From Candidatus Kapaibacterium sp. (GTDB lineage Bacteria; Bacteroidota; Ignavibacteria; Kapaibacteriales; UBA2268): 10,000 nt of DNA. The DNA is taken from assembly GCA_027858275.1 (NCBI GenBank), contig JAQIDA010000161.1, positions 1 through 10,000 on the forward strand, given 5' to 3'. The position numbers and the translations under genes were made by a program. The notes beneath the pieces are model-generated. The model was not told where the DNA came from, made no database searches, and saw only the letters and a program-made list of their open reading frames with translations. Positions 1 through 6,595 of the stretch are shown piece after piece (the first letter of the stretch is position 1; every line of letters begins with the position of its first letter).

Positions 1-1
1 A

Positions 2-490
2 GAATTAAAAAAAATAGCATTGGAAGTCGATGGAGTTAAAGAAGTTGAAATAGGTATTAGTGAAAATATAAGTTTGCCGTCTGTGTACCCTGCCCTTGAT
101 TTTGATATACCCAAAAAAGTGATGCTCGTTGATGATGAAGTAGAGTTTGTTCAAACACTTTCAGAGCGTTTACAGACCAGGAAATATGATTCGAAGATCG
201 CTTATAACGGAGAGGAAGCCCTTGCTTCTATGGAAGAAGAGCAACCTGAAGTAATGGTGCTTGATCTCAAAATGCCCGGTATCAGCGGATTTGATGTGCT
301 TCGTGAAGTAAAAGCTAAACATCCTGACACAGAAGTTATTATTTTAACAGGACACGGATCATCGAAAGAAGAAGAGCTGGCCTATGAACTGGGAGCTTTT
401 GCTTATCTGGAGAAGCCTGTAGATATTAATATCCTTTCCAAGACCATGAATGAAGCTTATGCTAAAATAAACAGGGGAAAAAGTCATTAA
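2..490 (+). CDS. Response regulator receiver protein, 5' end beyond the window
   Basis: The C-terminal part is a complete CheY-like receiver domain that would accept phosphate from a histidine kinase. Counting from the TTG codon at 20, the acidic pocket is D38-D39, the phosphoacceptor is D82 in VLDLKMPG, the switch Thr is T110 in ILTGHG, and the conserved Lys is K132 in YLEKPVD. No output domain follows; the protein ends 14 residues after the last receiver strand-helix unit. The frame is open to the left edge, and the TTG at 20 has no Shine-Dalgarno, so I treat the gene as entering from upstream. About 37 residues precede the receiver and include ALEVDGVKEVEIGI, which looks like the end of a small alpha/beta domain (BON-like is one guess, unproven). 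The kinase gene follows 42 nt downstream, so the two are probably co-transcribed. The receiver call is firm; the N-terminal part is unresolved. Confidence 0.88.
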   Translation, partial: ELKKIALEVDGVKEVEIGISENISLPSVYPALDFDIPKKVMLVDDEVEFVQTLSERLQTRKYDSKIAYNGEEALASMEEEQPEVMVLDLKMPGISGFDVLREVKAKHPDTEVIILTGHGSSKEEELAYELGAFAYLEKPVDINILSKTMNEAYAKINRGKSH

Positions 491-532
491 TTCTTTAAAA
501 TATTATTTAACTCAATAACCGGATAATAATTA

Positions 533-2251
533 ATGAGTATCAACGGAGAATGGCATAAATCAGATTTTGATTTAATGGCTGACAAAAACAGACAAAATAG
601 CAGTAATAAACACTATCGTCGCCTTTTGAAGTATTCAATTATTACAACAACATTTGTTGCGATTGTGCCCCTAATTATCATGCTTGTTATTAATTATTAC
701 CAATATCGAAAAGCTTATCTTGCAGATATTATGTACCCTATTTCTCGACAGACATCAAATATCAGCAGTTCTCTTGAATCCTTTATCAATGAGAGACGCT
801 CTGCCCTTAATCTGGTAATAAGAGAAAAAGAATACAGCGAACTTGCCGACAAAGCTGAACTTGCCGTAACATTTAAGAATTTGAAAGAATCTTTCGACGG
901 ATTTGTTGATATAAGTTTGATTAATTCAGATGGTGATCAGGCGGCTTATTTCGGTCCATACAATTTAGAAGGTAAAAATTATAAAGATCAGGATTGGTTT
1001 CATGAAACCTGTATTAAGGGGTCATTTGTCAGTGACATATTCATGGGTTTCCGAGGGATGCCTCATTTTGTGATTGCTATTTACCGCGAAAACTCAAACG
1101 GCTCATTCTATATTCTCAGGGCGACTATTGAAAGTGATATGCTTTATCATAAAATATTATCTCAGAATCAGCCTGTATCAAGTGATGCCTTTATCCTAAA
1201 TCAAGATCAAATACTTCAATCACCTTCAAAATATCACGGGAATATTTTAGAAAAGTCCGATATTGAAGTTCCCCCGTATTCTTTACAAACAGAAGTTATA
1301 GAAAGCCAAAATAACGGAACGGACATTATTATAGGTTACGCATATATAAAAAATACTCCTTTTATATTGATTGAAATAACTAATCCTGCGTCTATTATGA
1401 GTAATTGGGTTTCGGCAAGTAATAATCTGCTGGGGCTTGTAATTGTGTGTATAATTCTTATGATTATTGTTATTGTCTGGATTTCGCGGCGAATGGTGTC
1501 TCATGTACGGCATTCTGACATGAAATGGATGAAGATGTTGAGTGAAATCAGCAATACGAATAAGATGGCTTCGGTCGGCAGATTAGCCGCAGGAGTGTCT
1601 CACGAGATCAACAATCCTTTGGCCATTATCAGCGAAAACGCGGGGATGGTGTTAGACATTATGTCTGTAACTGATGAATTTCAACAAAAGACAAAAATTT
1701 CAAAACATTTGAATTCAATTATCAAAGCTGTAGACAGGTGTAGCAATATCACTCACCGTTTGCTTGGTTTTGCTAAAAGGATGGACACCAAGACAGAAGG
1801 TATTGATATACTTTTGTTGTTAAAAGAAGTTGTCGGATTCGACCAAAGTGAAGCCCAAAATCGCAATATCAATATTGATATTACAGGCGGCAGCGATATT
1901 ATGAATATTGAAAGTGACCGCGGTCAATTGCAGCAAGTATTCCTTAATATTTTAAATAATGCATTGGACGCAGTGAAAAGCGGTGATACTATTTCGGTGC
2001 ATATCGAACAGGTCGGTTCAAAATTTATCAGAGTTGCTGTCAGTGATACAGGGTCCGGAATTCCTAAAGCTGATCTTGAAAGAATATTTGAACCTTTCTA
2101 TACTACAAAAAAAGAAAACGGGACCGGTTTGGGCTTGTCGATTACTTATGGGATCGTAATTAAGTTAGGCGGGTCGATGAAAGTGAAAAGCACGCAAGGT
2201 GAGGGCACAACCTTTATAGTGGATCTTCCGATTGTTAATAATCAAAAATAG
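533..2251 (+). CDS. Membrane sensor histidine kinase with Cache-type periplasmic domain
   Basis: This 572-residue protein has a first transmembrane helix at about 34-56, a periplasmic region at about 57-296, a second helix at about 298-317, then a cytoplasmic transmitter. The periplasmic region resembles a double-Cache ligand sensor (AYFGPYNLEGKNY, DQDWFHET, SDIFMGFRG). The transmitter is complete: phospho-His H357 in VSHEINNP, N-box N475-N476 in LNNALDAV, G1 box D505 in DTGSGIP, an F-box around EPFYTT, and G2 box GTGLGL from G530. It should therefore bind ATP, autophosphorylate, and hand phosphate to a separate receiver, since it has none of its own. The ATG at 533 has a weak GGAT upstream; an in-frame ATG at 575 is an alternative start. 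The next gene starts 10 nt after the stop, so a shared transcript is likely. The ligand cannot be read from the sequence. Confidence 0.95.
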   Translation: MSINGEWHKSDFDLMADKNRQNSSNKHYRRLLKYSIITTTFVAIVPLIIMLVINYYQYRKAYLADIMYPISRQTSNISSSLESFINERRSALNLVIREKEYSELADKAELAVTFKNLKESFDGFVDISLINSDGDQAAYFGPYNLEGKNYKDQDWFHETCIKGSFVSDIFMGFRGMPHFVIAIYRENSNGSFYILRATIESDMLYHKILSQNQPVSSDAFILNQDQILQSPSKYHGNILEKSDIEVPPYSLQTEVIESQNNGTDIIIGYAYIKNTPFILIEITNPASIMSNWVSASNNLLGLVIVCIILMIIVIVWISRRMVSHVRHSDMKWMKMLSEISNTNKMASVGRLAAGVSHEINNPLAIISENAGMVLDIMSVTDEFQQKTKISKHLNSIIKAVDRCSNITHRLLGFAKRMDTKTEGIDILLLLKEVVGFDQSEAQNRNINIDITGGSDIMNIESDRGQLQQVFLNILNNALDAVKSGDTISVHIEQVGSKFIRVAVSDTGSGIPKADLERIFEPFYTTKKENGTGLGLSITYGIVIKLGGSMKVKSTQGEGTTFIVDLPIVNNQK

Positions 2252-2261
2252 GGTGCAAATT

Positions 2262-2642
2262 ATGTCGAAGATAAAAGTGCTTTTGGTGGACGACGAAGAA
2301 GAGTTAGTGTTCACATTGTCTGAACGCCTGCAATTTCGCGGCTTTGATACTGACGCCGCACTGAATTCAGTAGATGCTTTAAGATTGGCGAGCATCAATG
2401 ATTATGATGTTGCCGTTATTGACTTAAAGTTACCTTTGGTTACCGGGCAGGACTTGATGAAAATGATCAAACATATACAACCTGATTTGAAAATAATCTT
2501 TATGACGGGGCATTGTTCCGACGATCAAGGTCGTAAAGGCATAGGAAAGGGATATTTCGACTGTTTGATAAAACCCATTAAAATTGACATTCTTTTCGAA
2601 AGTATAATTGCTGCTGTTCTAAGTTATCCGGAGAAAAAATGA
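2262..2642 (+). CDS. Stand-alone response regulator receiver protein
   Basis: This 126-residue protein is a single receiver domain with no output domain. Key residues are D10-D11, the phosphoacceptor D54 in VIDLKLP, the switch Thr T82 in FMTGH, and Lys K104 in LIKPIK. I chose the ATG at 2262 because GGGTG lies 7-11 nt upstream and the product then starts immediately before the first receiver strand. The longer frame back to 2232 would overlap the kinase gene and add residues unlike a receiver. Its last four bases overlap the next start codon (ATGA), which implies translational coupling with the phosphotransferase-like gene. The segment before the conserved Lys (GKGYFDCLIKP) departs from the usual LGAxDYLEKP form kept by the other two receivers here, so its partner surface may differ. 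It is probably a phosphorelay intermediate or phosphate sink. Confidence 0.92.
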   Translation: MSKIKVLLVDDEEELVFTLSERLQFRGFDTDAALNSVDALRLASINDYDVAVIDLKLPLVTGQDLMKMIKHIQPDLKIIFMTGHCSDDQGRKGIGKGYFDCLIKPIKIDILFESIIAAVLSYPEKK

Positions 2643-3310
2643 GCGTAGAGAATTCTTTGCAACAGCAATTCACATTCGTTGAAAAGATAACGGCCGGAGT
2701 TACTCACGATATGAATAATGTTTTGGCAGTAATAAACGAATACTCCGGTTTGTTGGAAGATCAGATTTATCTAGCCGAGAACGGTGCTCAACTAAATCTC
2801 GACAAATTGCAAAGTATTAGCGAGAGGCTCTCAAACCAAGTTGTGAGGGGCAGAAATTTGATGAAATCTCTTAATAAGTTTGCTCATGAAACAGACCAAA
2901 ATGTTTCCGCGTTTGACCTGAACGAAATGCTTGAGAATTTAATTCTTTTGTGTAATAGATTTGCTCTTGCACAACAAATTGAACTCAAATCAAATTCAAC
3001 AAACTCCAAAATTGTAATTGTTCATAAAGCATTTGCCCTAAAGCAATTAGTCTTTAATGTCTTGATTACGCTTTTTGAACAAATAAATTCTCCTTCGGAG
3101 ATTCTTGTCTCTTCGATCCCAAACGGATCACAAACTAAAATTGTTATAGAGCTGCATCCTAACAGCTCTACGCTTTCAATTGATAATTTCAGCATCTTTG
3201 ATGAATCTGCTGAAAAATTATCCGTTCTTATTGAGTATCATTTTTCTGATGCCGATGCATCAATCGACTTGTTATTGCCAAATAATTTTAATAATCCACA
3301 GGATTTGTAA
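2639..3310 (+). CDS. Degenerate histidine kinase-like protein, probable histidine phosphotransferase
   Basis: This 223-residue soluble protein has no signal peptide or membrane segment. Its N-terminal half reads like a kinase dimerisation/phosphoacceptor helix pair, with H23 in GVTHDMNNVLAVI and a second helix at about 55-84. The C-terminal half follows the outline of a kinase ATPase domain: KQLVFNVLITLFEQ (135-148) stands where the N-box lies but lacks the usual NA pair. There is no G1 DxGxG motif, no F-box and no glycine-rich G2 loop. It should not bind ATP in the normal way. Spo0B and ChpT are known proteins with this layout (phospho-His helices plus a dead ATPase domain) that relay phosphate between receivers. 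By analogy I infer that this protein shuttles phosphate among the receivers beside it. It overlaps the preceding gene by 4 nt and the following one by 1 nt. A kinase inhibitor or scaffold role is the alternative. Confidence 0.8.
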   Translation: MSVENSLQQQFTFVEKITAGVTHDMNNVLAVINEYSGLLEDQIYLAENGAQLNLDKLQSISERLSNQVVRGRNLMKSLNKFAHETDQNVSAFDLNEMLENLILLCNRFALAQQIELKSNSTNSKIVIVHKAFALKQLVFNVLITLFEQINSPSEILVSSIPNGSQTKIVIELHPNSSTLSIDNFSIFDESAEKLSVLIEYHFSDADASIDLLLPNNFNNPQDL

Positions 3311-3741
3311 TGGAAAATATAAAAGTATTACTGGTAGACGATGAGGAAGAATTTGCCGATATTTTGTCCGAAAGACTAAAAAACAGAGGCGTTACAGTCC
3401 ATCAGGCTCGTGACGGATTTGAAGCCATAAAAATGGTTAAAAAAGAAGATTACGAAGCTGTTATTCTTGACTTTGCCATGCCCGGTTTGGACGGTATTGA
3501 AACTCTTGAGGTCTTATTAAGCAAAAAGCCAAACTTACAGGTTATCTTGCTGACCGGCCAAGCCACTTTAGAAAAAGGTGTGCAGGCATTGAAGCTCGGA
3601 GCTATGGATGTTCTCGAGAAACCTACTGATATTAGCAAGATTATGGGCAAAATAAAAGAAGCTCAAACCGAGAGGATGCTCATTGTCAGCAAAGAAGCAC
3701 AAGAGCGTATTGAAGATATTTTGAAATCCAAGGGTTGGTAA
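3310..3741 (+). CDS. Stand-alone response regulator receiver protein
   Basis: This 143-residue protein has a canonical receiver domain: D10-D11, phosphoacceptor D54 in VILDFAMPG, T82 in LLTGQ and K104 in VLEKPTD. A charged, probably helical tail of about 30 residues (113-143) follows and has no recognisable DNA-binding or enzymatic fold. The start ATG shares one base with the preceding stop (TAATG) and has AGGA 6 nt upstream, so translation is coupled to the phosphotransferase-like gene. It is the last regulator before the transporter, 91 nt further on. From that position and the coupling I infer that it is the terminal acceptor of the relay and may act by protein contact, possibly through its tail. 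It shares the LSERL motif after the acidic pocket with the other two receivers, which points to duplication. Confidence 0.94.
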   Translation: MENIKVLLVDDEEEFADILSERLKNRGVTVHQARDGFEAIKMVKKEDYEAVILDFAMPGLDGIETLEVLLSKKPNLQVILLTGQATLEKGVQALKLGAMDVLEKPTDISKIMGKIKEAQTERMLIVSKEAQERIEDILKSKGW

Positions 3742-3747
3742 GTATTG

Positions 3748-3772
3748 TTGATTTGAATCCTTTTGAAATCAA
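3748..3772 (+). promoter_or_regulatory. Imperfect hairpin between regulator and transporter genes
   Basis: TTGATTTGAA (3748-3757) and TTGAAATCAA (3763-3772) can pair at nine of ten positions around a 5-nt loop. The stem is AT-rich and no T-run follows, so it is not a convincing intrinsic terminator. It could be an operator or an RNA element that lowers read-through into the transporter gene. This is inference from position and symmetry only. Confidence 0.3.
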
Positions 3773-3799
3773 ACGTTATAAGAATCTAAATATACATTT

Positions 3800-3811
3800 A
3801 CAATATATTGT
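3800..3811. promoter_or_regulatory. Perfect 12-bp palindrome upstream of the SulP gene
   Basis: ACAATATATTGT is a perfect inverted repeat ending 21 nt before the TTG start of the transporter. Symmetric sites of this size often bind dimeric regulators. AT-rich palindromes also arise by chance in a genome of this composition, so the evidence is weak. Confidence 0.25.
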
Positions 3812-3832
3812 TAAACAACCGGCTGAATAGAA

Positions 3833-6025
3833 TTGAAAAATGTAAAATCACCCAAATCACAAACAAACAACATCTTGTTTAGAATATTCCCGTTTCTTGC
3901 TTGGTTTGATAATTATTCAGTTCCTCAATTCAGGTTAGATATGATGGCGGGCCTGACCGTTGCTCTCGTCTTGATACCTCAGTCGATGGCATACGCTCAA
4001 TTAGCCGGTCTGCCGGCCTATTATGGATTGTATGCGGCTTTCCTGCCTCCGATGGTTGGTGCTTTGTTTGGATCGAGCAGGCAATTGGCGACAGGTCCCG
4101 TTGCCGTGGTGTCCCTTATGACTGCCACTGCTCTTGAACCGCTTGCGACTGTCGGCAGCCAAGGCTTTATTGAATACGCAATTTTACTGGCGCTGATGGT
4201 CGGAATGTTCCAACTACTTTTGGGCGTTTTGAAATTAGGCGCTGTGGTTAACTTCCTGTCTCACCCTGTAGTCAACGGATTTACCAATGCTGCTGCGATA
4301 ATCATAGCATCGTCTCAGCTTTCAAAATTGTTCGGCGTATATGTAGAAAAGGGTAATCATCAATATGAGACAATTTATAGAGTCCTTGAATCAGCTCTTG
4401 ATTATTCACATTTGCCTACGATTATAATGGCGGCAATAGCATTTGCTATAATGATCGGATTAAAAAAATGGAAACCTCGTCTTCCTAATGTGTTGATTGC
4501 CGTCGTTGTAACTACCTTGATTTCATGGCTTATCGGTTTTGAAAAAACAGAAAAGACAACTTTTGATAAAATTAGTTGCGCTACGGCTGTTTCTCTGATC
4601 AGCGAATATAACTCAATGATTGATGTATTGGACAACTCCATTGAGGAAAGAGTCAAATTAACAAACGCTATGGCTGACAGCACTGAAGCTTACGGTGAAA
4701 AAAGTCATCAAGTTATAGTCTTGGATCATAAAATTGATATGATTAATCTGACTATATCAAATACTAAAGAAGATATTTCGGGTCTGCGTACTGAACTTCG
4801 ATTAGAAAAATTCAGGATGATTCCCGATGAAAAAACCGGTAATACTTTCTGCAATAACAAAGTACCTACTTCCGACAAAAAATCTGACGGAGGTATATGG
4901 CGATTAAAAATCGGCAGCGGAAAAATTCTTGAAGATGAAATTACATTTTTCAGCGGCGGAGCTGTCGTGGGTAATATTCCTGCCGGACTTCCTTCACTGC
5001 AAGTACCGAGTCTTGATGTCAGTATTATGTTAAGACTGCTCCCTATCGCTATCATTATTTCTCTGTTAGGATTCATGGAAGCAATATCTATAGCTAAAGC
5101 AATGGCTGCTCGCACAGGCCAACGTCTGGACCCCAACCAAGAGCTGATCGGGCAAGGCATTGCTAATATTATCGGTTGCTTCGGAAAGAGTTATGCCGTG
5201 TCAGGCTCGTTCTCCCGATCAGCTGTAAACATCCAAGCCGGAGGTGTATCCGGTCTGTCGAATGTTATGTCGGGCGTAGTAGTAATGATAACATTGCTGT
5301 TTTTTACAGATTTGCTCTATCATTTACCCCAATCAGTTTTGGCCGCAATTATTATGACAGCCGTTGTAGGTTTGCTGAATATTTCCGGATTTGTTCACGC
5401 TATGAAGGCAAACCGATTCGACGGAATTATAGGTATCATTACTTTTGTAACGACTTTGTTTTTTGCCCCACATTTGGATCGAGGAATAATTATCGGCGTA
5501 TTGCTGTCTTTGGGTTATTATCTCTATCGAGGCATGAAACCAAATATCGCAATGTTGTCCAAACATTCCGACGGCACTTGGCGTAACCGTGATCGCTTCG
5601 GGCTGAAGCAATGTAAGCATATAGCTGTTGTGCGCTATAACGGTTCATTGTTCTTTGCCAATGTGAGTTATTTGGAAAAAACAGTGCTTGAACTTATTCC
5701 TTCGATGCCTGAATTGCGTCATATATTGCTTGTCTCCAACGGTATAAATGAACTTGACGCATCCGGCGAGCACATGCTGGCAACTCTTGTTGAAAGGCTT
5801 CGCGGGGCAGGATACGTTGTTTCTTTCAGCGGTATGAACGATCATATTAAGGATACCATGAAAAGCACATATCTCTACTACAAAATTGGTGAAAACAACA
5901 TGTACAGAAACGTAGAAAAGGCCTTGAAAAGCATTCACGCCGAAGCGCATGAAGGCAGCGATGAAACTGCCTGTCCGTTGCTCGAAGTAGTCATGGCAGA
6001 AGTAGAAGAAGAAGGGACTGTTTAA
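3833..6025 (+). CDS. SulP-family inorganic anion transporter with STAS domain
   Basis: This 730-residue inner-membrane protein belongs to the SulP/SLC26 family, which moves sulfate, bicarbonate or other anions. Family marks are LTVALVLIPQSMAYAQLAG (41-59), ATGPVAVVSLMTA (86-98), FMEAISIAKAMA (414-425) and GSFSRSAVN (458-466). A STAS domain covers about 592-700. Residues 238-378 are an insertion between membrane segments, where many family members have only a short loop; its 255-328 part is polar and heptad-like, suggesting a coiled coil. The STAS loop reads DASG (642-645), so the position equivalent to the phosphorylated Ser of SpoIIAA is Ala. The start is TTG at 3833: an in-frame stop lies three codons upstream, and the next ATG would cut into the first membrane segment. 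It sits at the end of the receiver/kinase cluster, so that cluster probably controls it. Substrate is not decidable from sequence. Confidence 0.96.
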   Translation: MKNVKSPKSQTNNILFRIFPFLAWFDNYSVPQFRLDMMAGLTVALVLIPQSMAYAQLAGLPAYYGLYAAFLPPMVGALFGSSRQLATGPVAVVSLMTATALEPLATVGSQGFIEYAILLALMVGMFQLLLGVLKLGAVVNFLSHPVVNGFTNAAAIIIASSQLSKLFGVYVEKGNHQYETIYRVLESALDYSHLPTIIMAAIAFAIMIGLKKWKPRLPNVLIAVVVTTLISWLIGFEKTEKTTFDKISCATAVSLISEYNSMIDVLDNSIEERVKLTNAMADSTEAYGEKSHQVIVLDHKIDMINLTISNTKEDISGLRTELRLEKFRMIPDEKTGNTFCNNKVPTSDKKSDGGIWRLKIGSGKILEDEITFFSGGAVVGNIPAGLPSLQVPSLDVSIMLRLLPIAIIISLLGFMEAISIAKAMAARTGQRLDPNQELIGQGIANIIGCFGKSYAVSGSFSRSAVNIQAGGVSGLSNVMSGVVVMITLLFFTDLLYHLPQSVLAAIIMTAVVGLLNISGFVHAMKANRFDGIIGIITFVTTLFFAPHLDRGIIIGVLLSLGYYLYRGMKPNIAMLSKHSDGTWRNRDRFGLKQCKHIAVVRYNGSLFFANVSYLEKTVLELIPSMPELRHILLVSNGINELDASGEHMLATLVERLRGAGYVVSFSGMNDHIKDTMKSTYLYYKIGENNMYRNVEKALKSIHAEAHEGSDETACPLLEVVMAEVEEEGTV

Positions 6026-6292
6026 GACTTTTTTCTTTTATCAGATATGTTTCGATATGTGTGCTATATTCAGCTAACGAGGTTGCTCCATTGGCTCAGA
6101 CTTGTCTCGTAATTTTCACTACTGAAGCCAACACATACGGAGCGGGAGCGTCGCTTGATATGGTTACAAGACAGATGGAGACAGCGTGTTGAGTAAGAAT
6201 TTAAACATTCACACTCCTCGGCAACAACGGAAGGAATAACCAACACACTATCTACAAAACATAGCAAACCCGCTGTAGCTCGTATACCGGCT
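6026..6292. other. Convergent intergenic region with no supported gene
   Basis: These 267 bases separate two convergent transcription units. I see no RNA gene, no clear stem-plus-T-run terminator and no protein I recognise. A T-run follows the SulP stop directly (6029-6034) but has no stem before it. The part at about 6075-6200 looks richer in G and C than the flanks, so it could be remnant DNA, but nothing identifies it. Confidence 0.5.
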
Positions 6293-6595
6293 TTATTTAT
6301 AATTGCTCTTCCGCTTAGACAGCTTTCGATAAATCCAATAGATGATCAGAGAGAGAGTCACACAGCCTGTTAAGAAAGAAATTGTATCGTCTGTCTCTGA
6401 TCCTTTCGGATAAAGATCCGGCATATTACCAAGTATGAAAAGGATAAACAGTACTATAAAAAATGATAAATATGGTTTGTTGTTGTTAAGAAAACAGACC
6501 CGAAAAAAATCGAAATGACGAAAGATACAGGTTGATTTATTCGATTCCTCATCAGTCAACAGAGAATTCCAGAACAAACTTCGTATATCCCCCAT
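6293..6595 (-). CDS. Small two-helix membrane protein of unknown function
   Basis: I do not recognise this protein of up to 100 residues. It has a hydrophobic segment at about 42-58 (PYLSFFIVLFILFILGN), a short polar loop with several acidic residues, a second segment at about 71-87 and a basic tail (RKLSKRK). That suggests a hairpin with both ends in the cytoplasm. With the ATG at 6595 it overlaps the kinase gene by 44 nt. A TTG at 6559 would give an 88-residue product, overlap the kinase stop by only 8 nt, and have GGA 8 nt upstream, so it may be the true start. Either way it is probably translationally coupled to the kinase and might help it sense or insert. Two well-formed membrane segments and operon position argue for a real gene; lack of a known family argues for caution. 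Confidence 0.5.
   Translation of the reverse strand: MGDIRSLFWNSLLTDEESNKSTCIFRHFDFFRVCFLNNNKPYLSFFIVLFILFILGNMPDLYPKGSETDDTISFLTGCVTLSLIIYWIYRKLSKRKSNYK

Noticed and set aside
5176..5586. 136-residue open frame on the + strand inside the SulP gene
   Set aside because: It lies wholly within the well-supported transporter frame, is rich in Arg/Cys/Ser/Tyr as expected for an out-of-frame shadow, and resembles no family.
6026..6040. T-run after the SulP stop as an intrinsic terminator
   Set aside because: No stable stem precedes the T-run.
6061..6192. 43-residue + strand frame from GTG with a protein-like stretch (TTEANTYGAGASLDMVTRQ)
   Set aside because: The composition looks reasonable but it is short, has a weak start, and I cannot relate it to any family. 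A decayed gene tail is possible but unsupported.
6190..6240. Possible start of a transposase-like peptide (TTG, then SKNLNIHTPRQQRKE)
   Set aside because: It stops after 16 codons and nothing else of a mobile element is visible around it.
6070..6267. 65-residue open frame on the - strand in the convergent gap
   Set aside because: Cys/Ser-rich low-quality composition, no ribosome binding site that I can see and no recognisable family.
6263..6280. AGCAAACCCGCTGTAG resembling one arm of a dispersed palindromic repeat
   Set aside because: The opposite arm is missing and no second copy occurs in the window, so a repeat cannot be shown.
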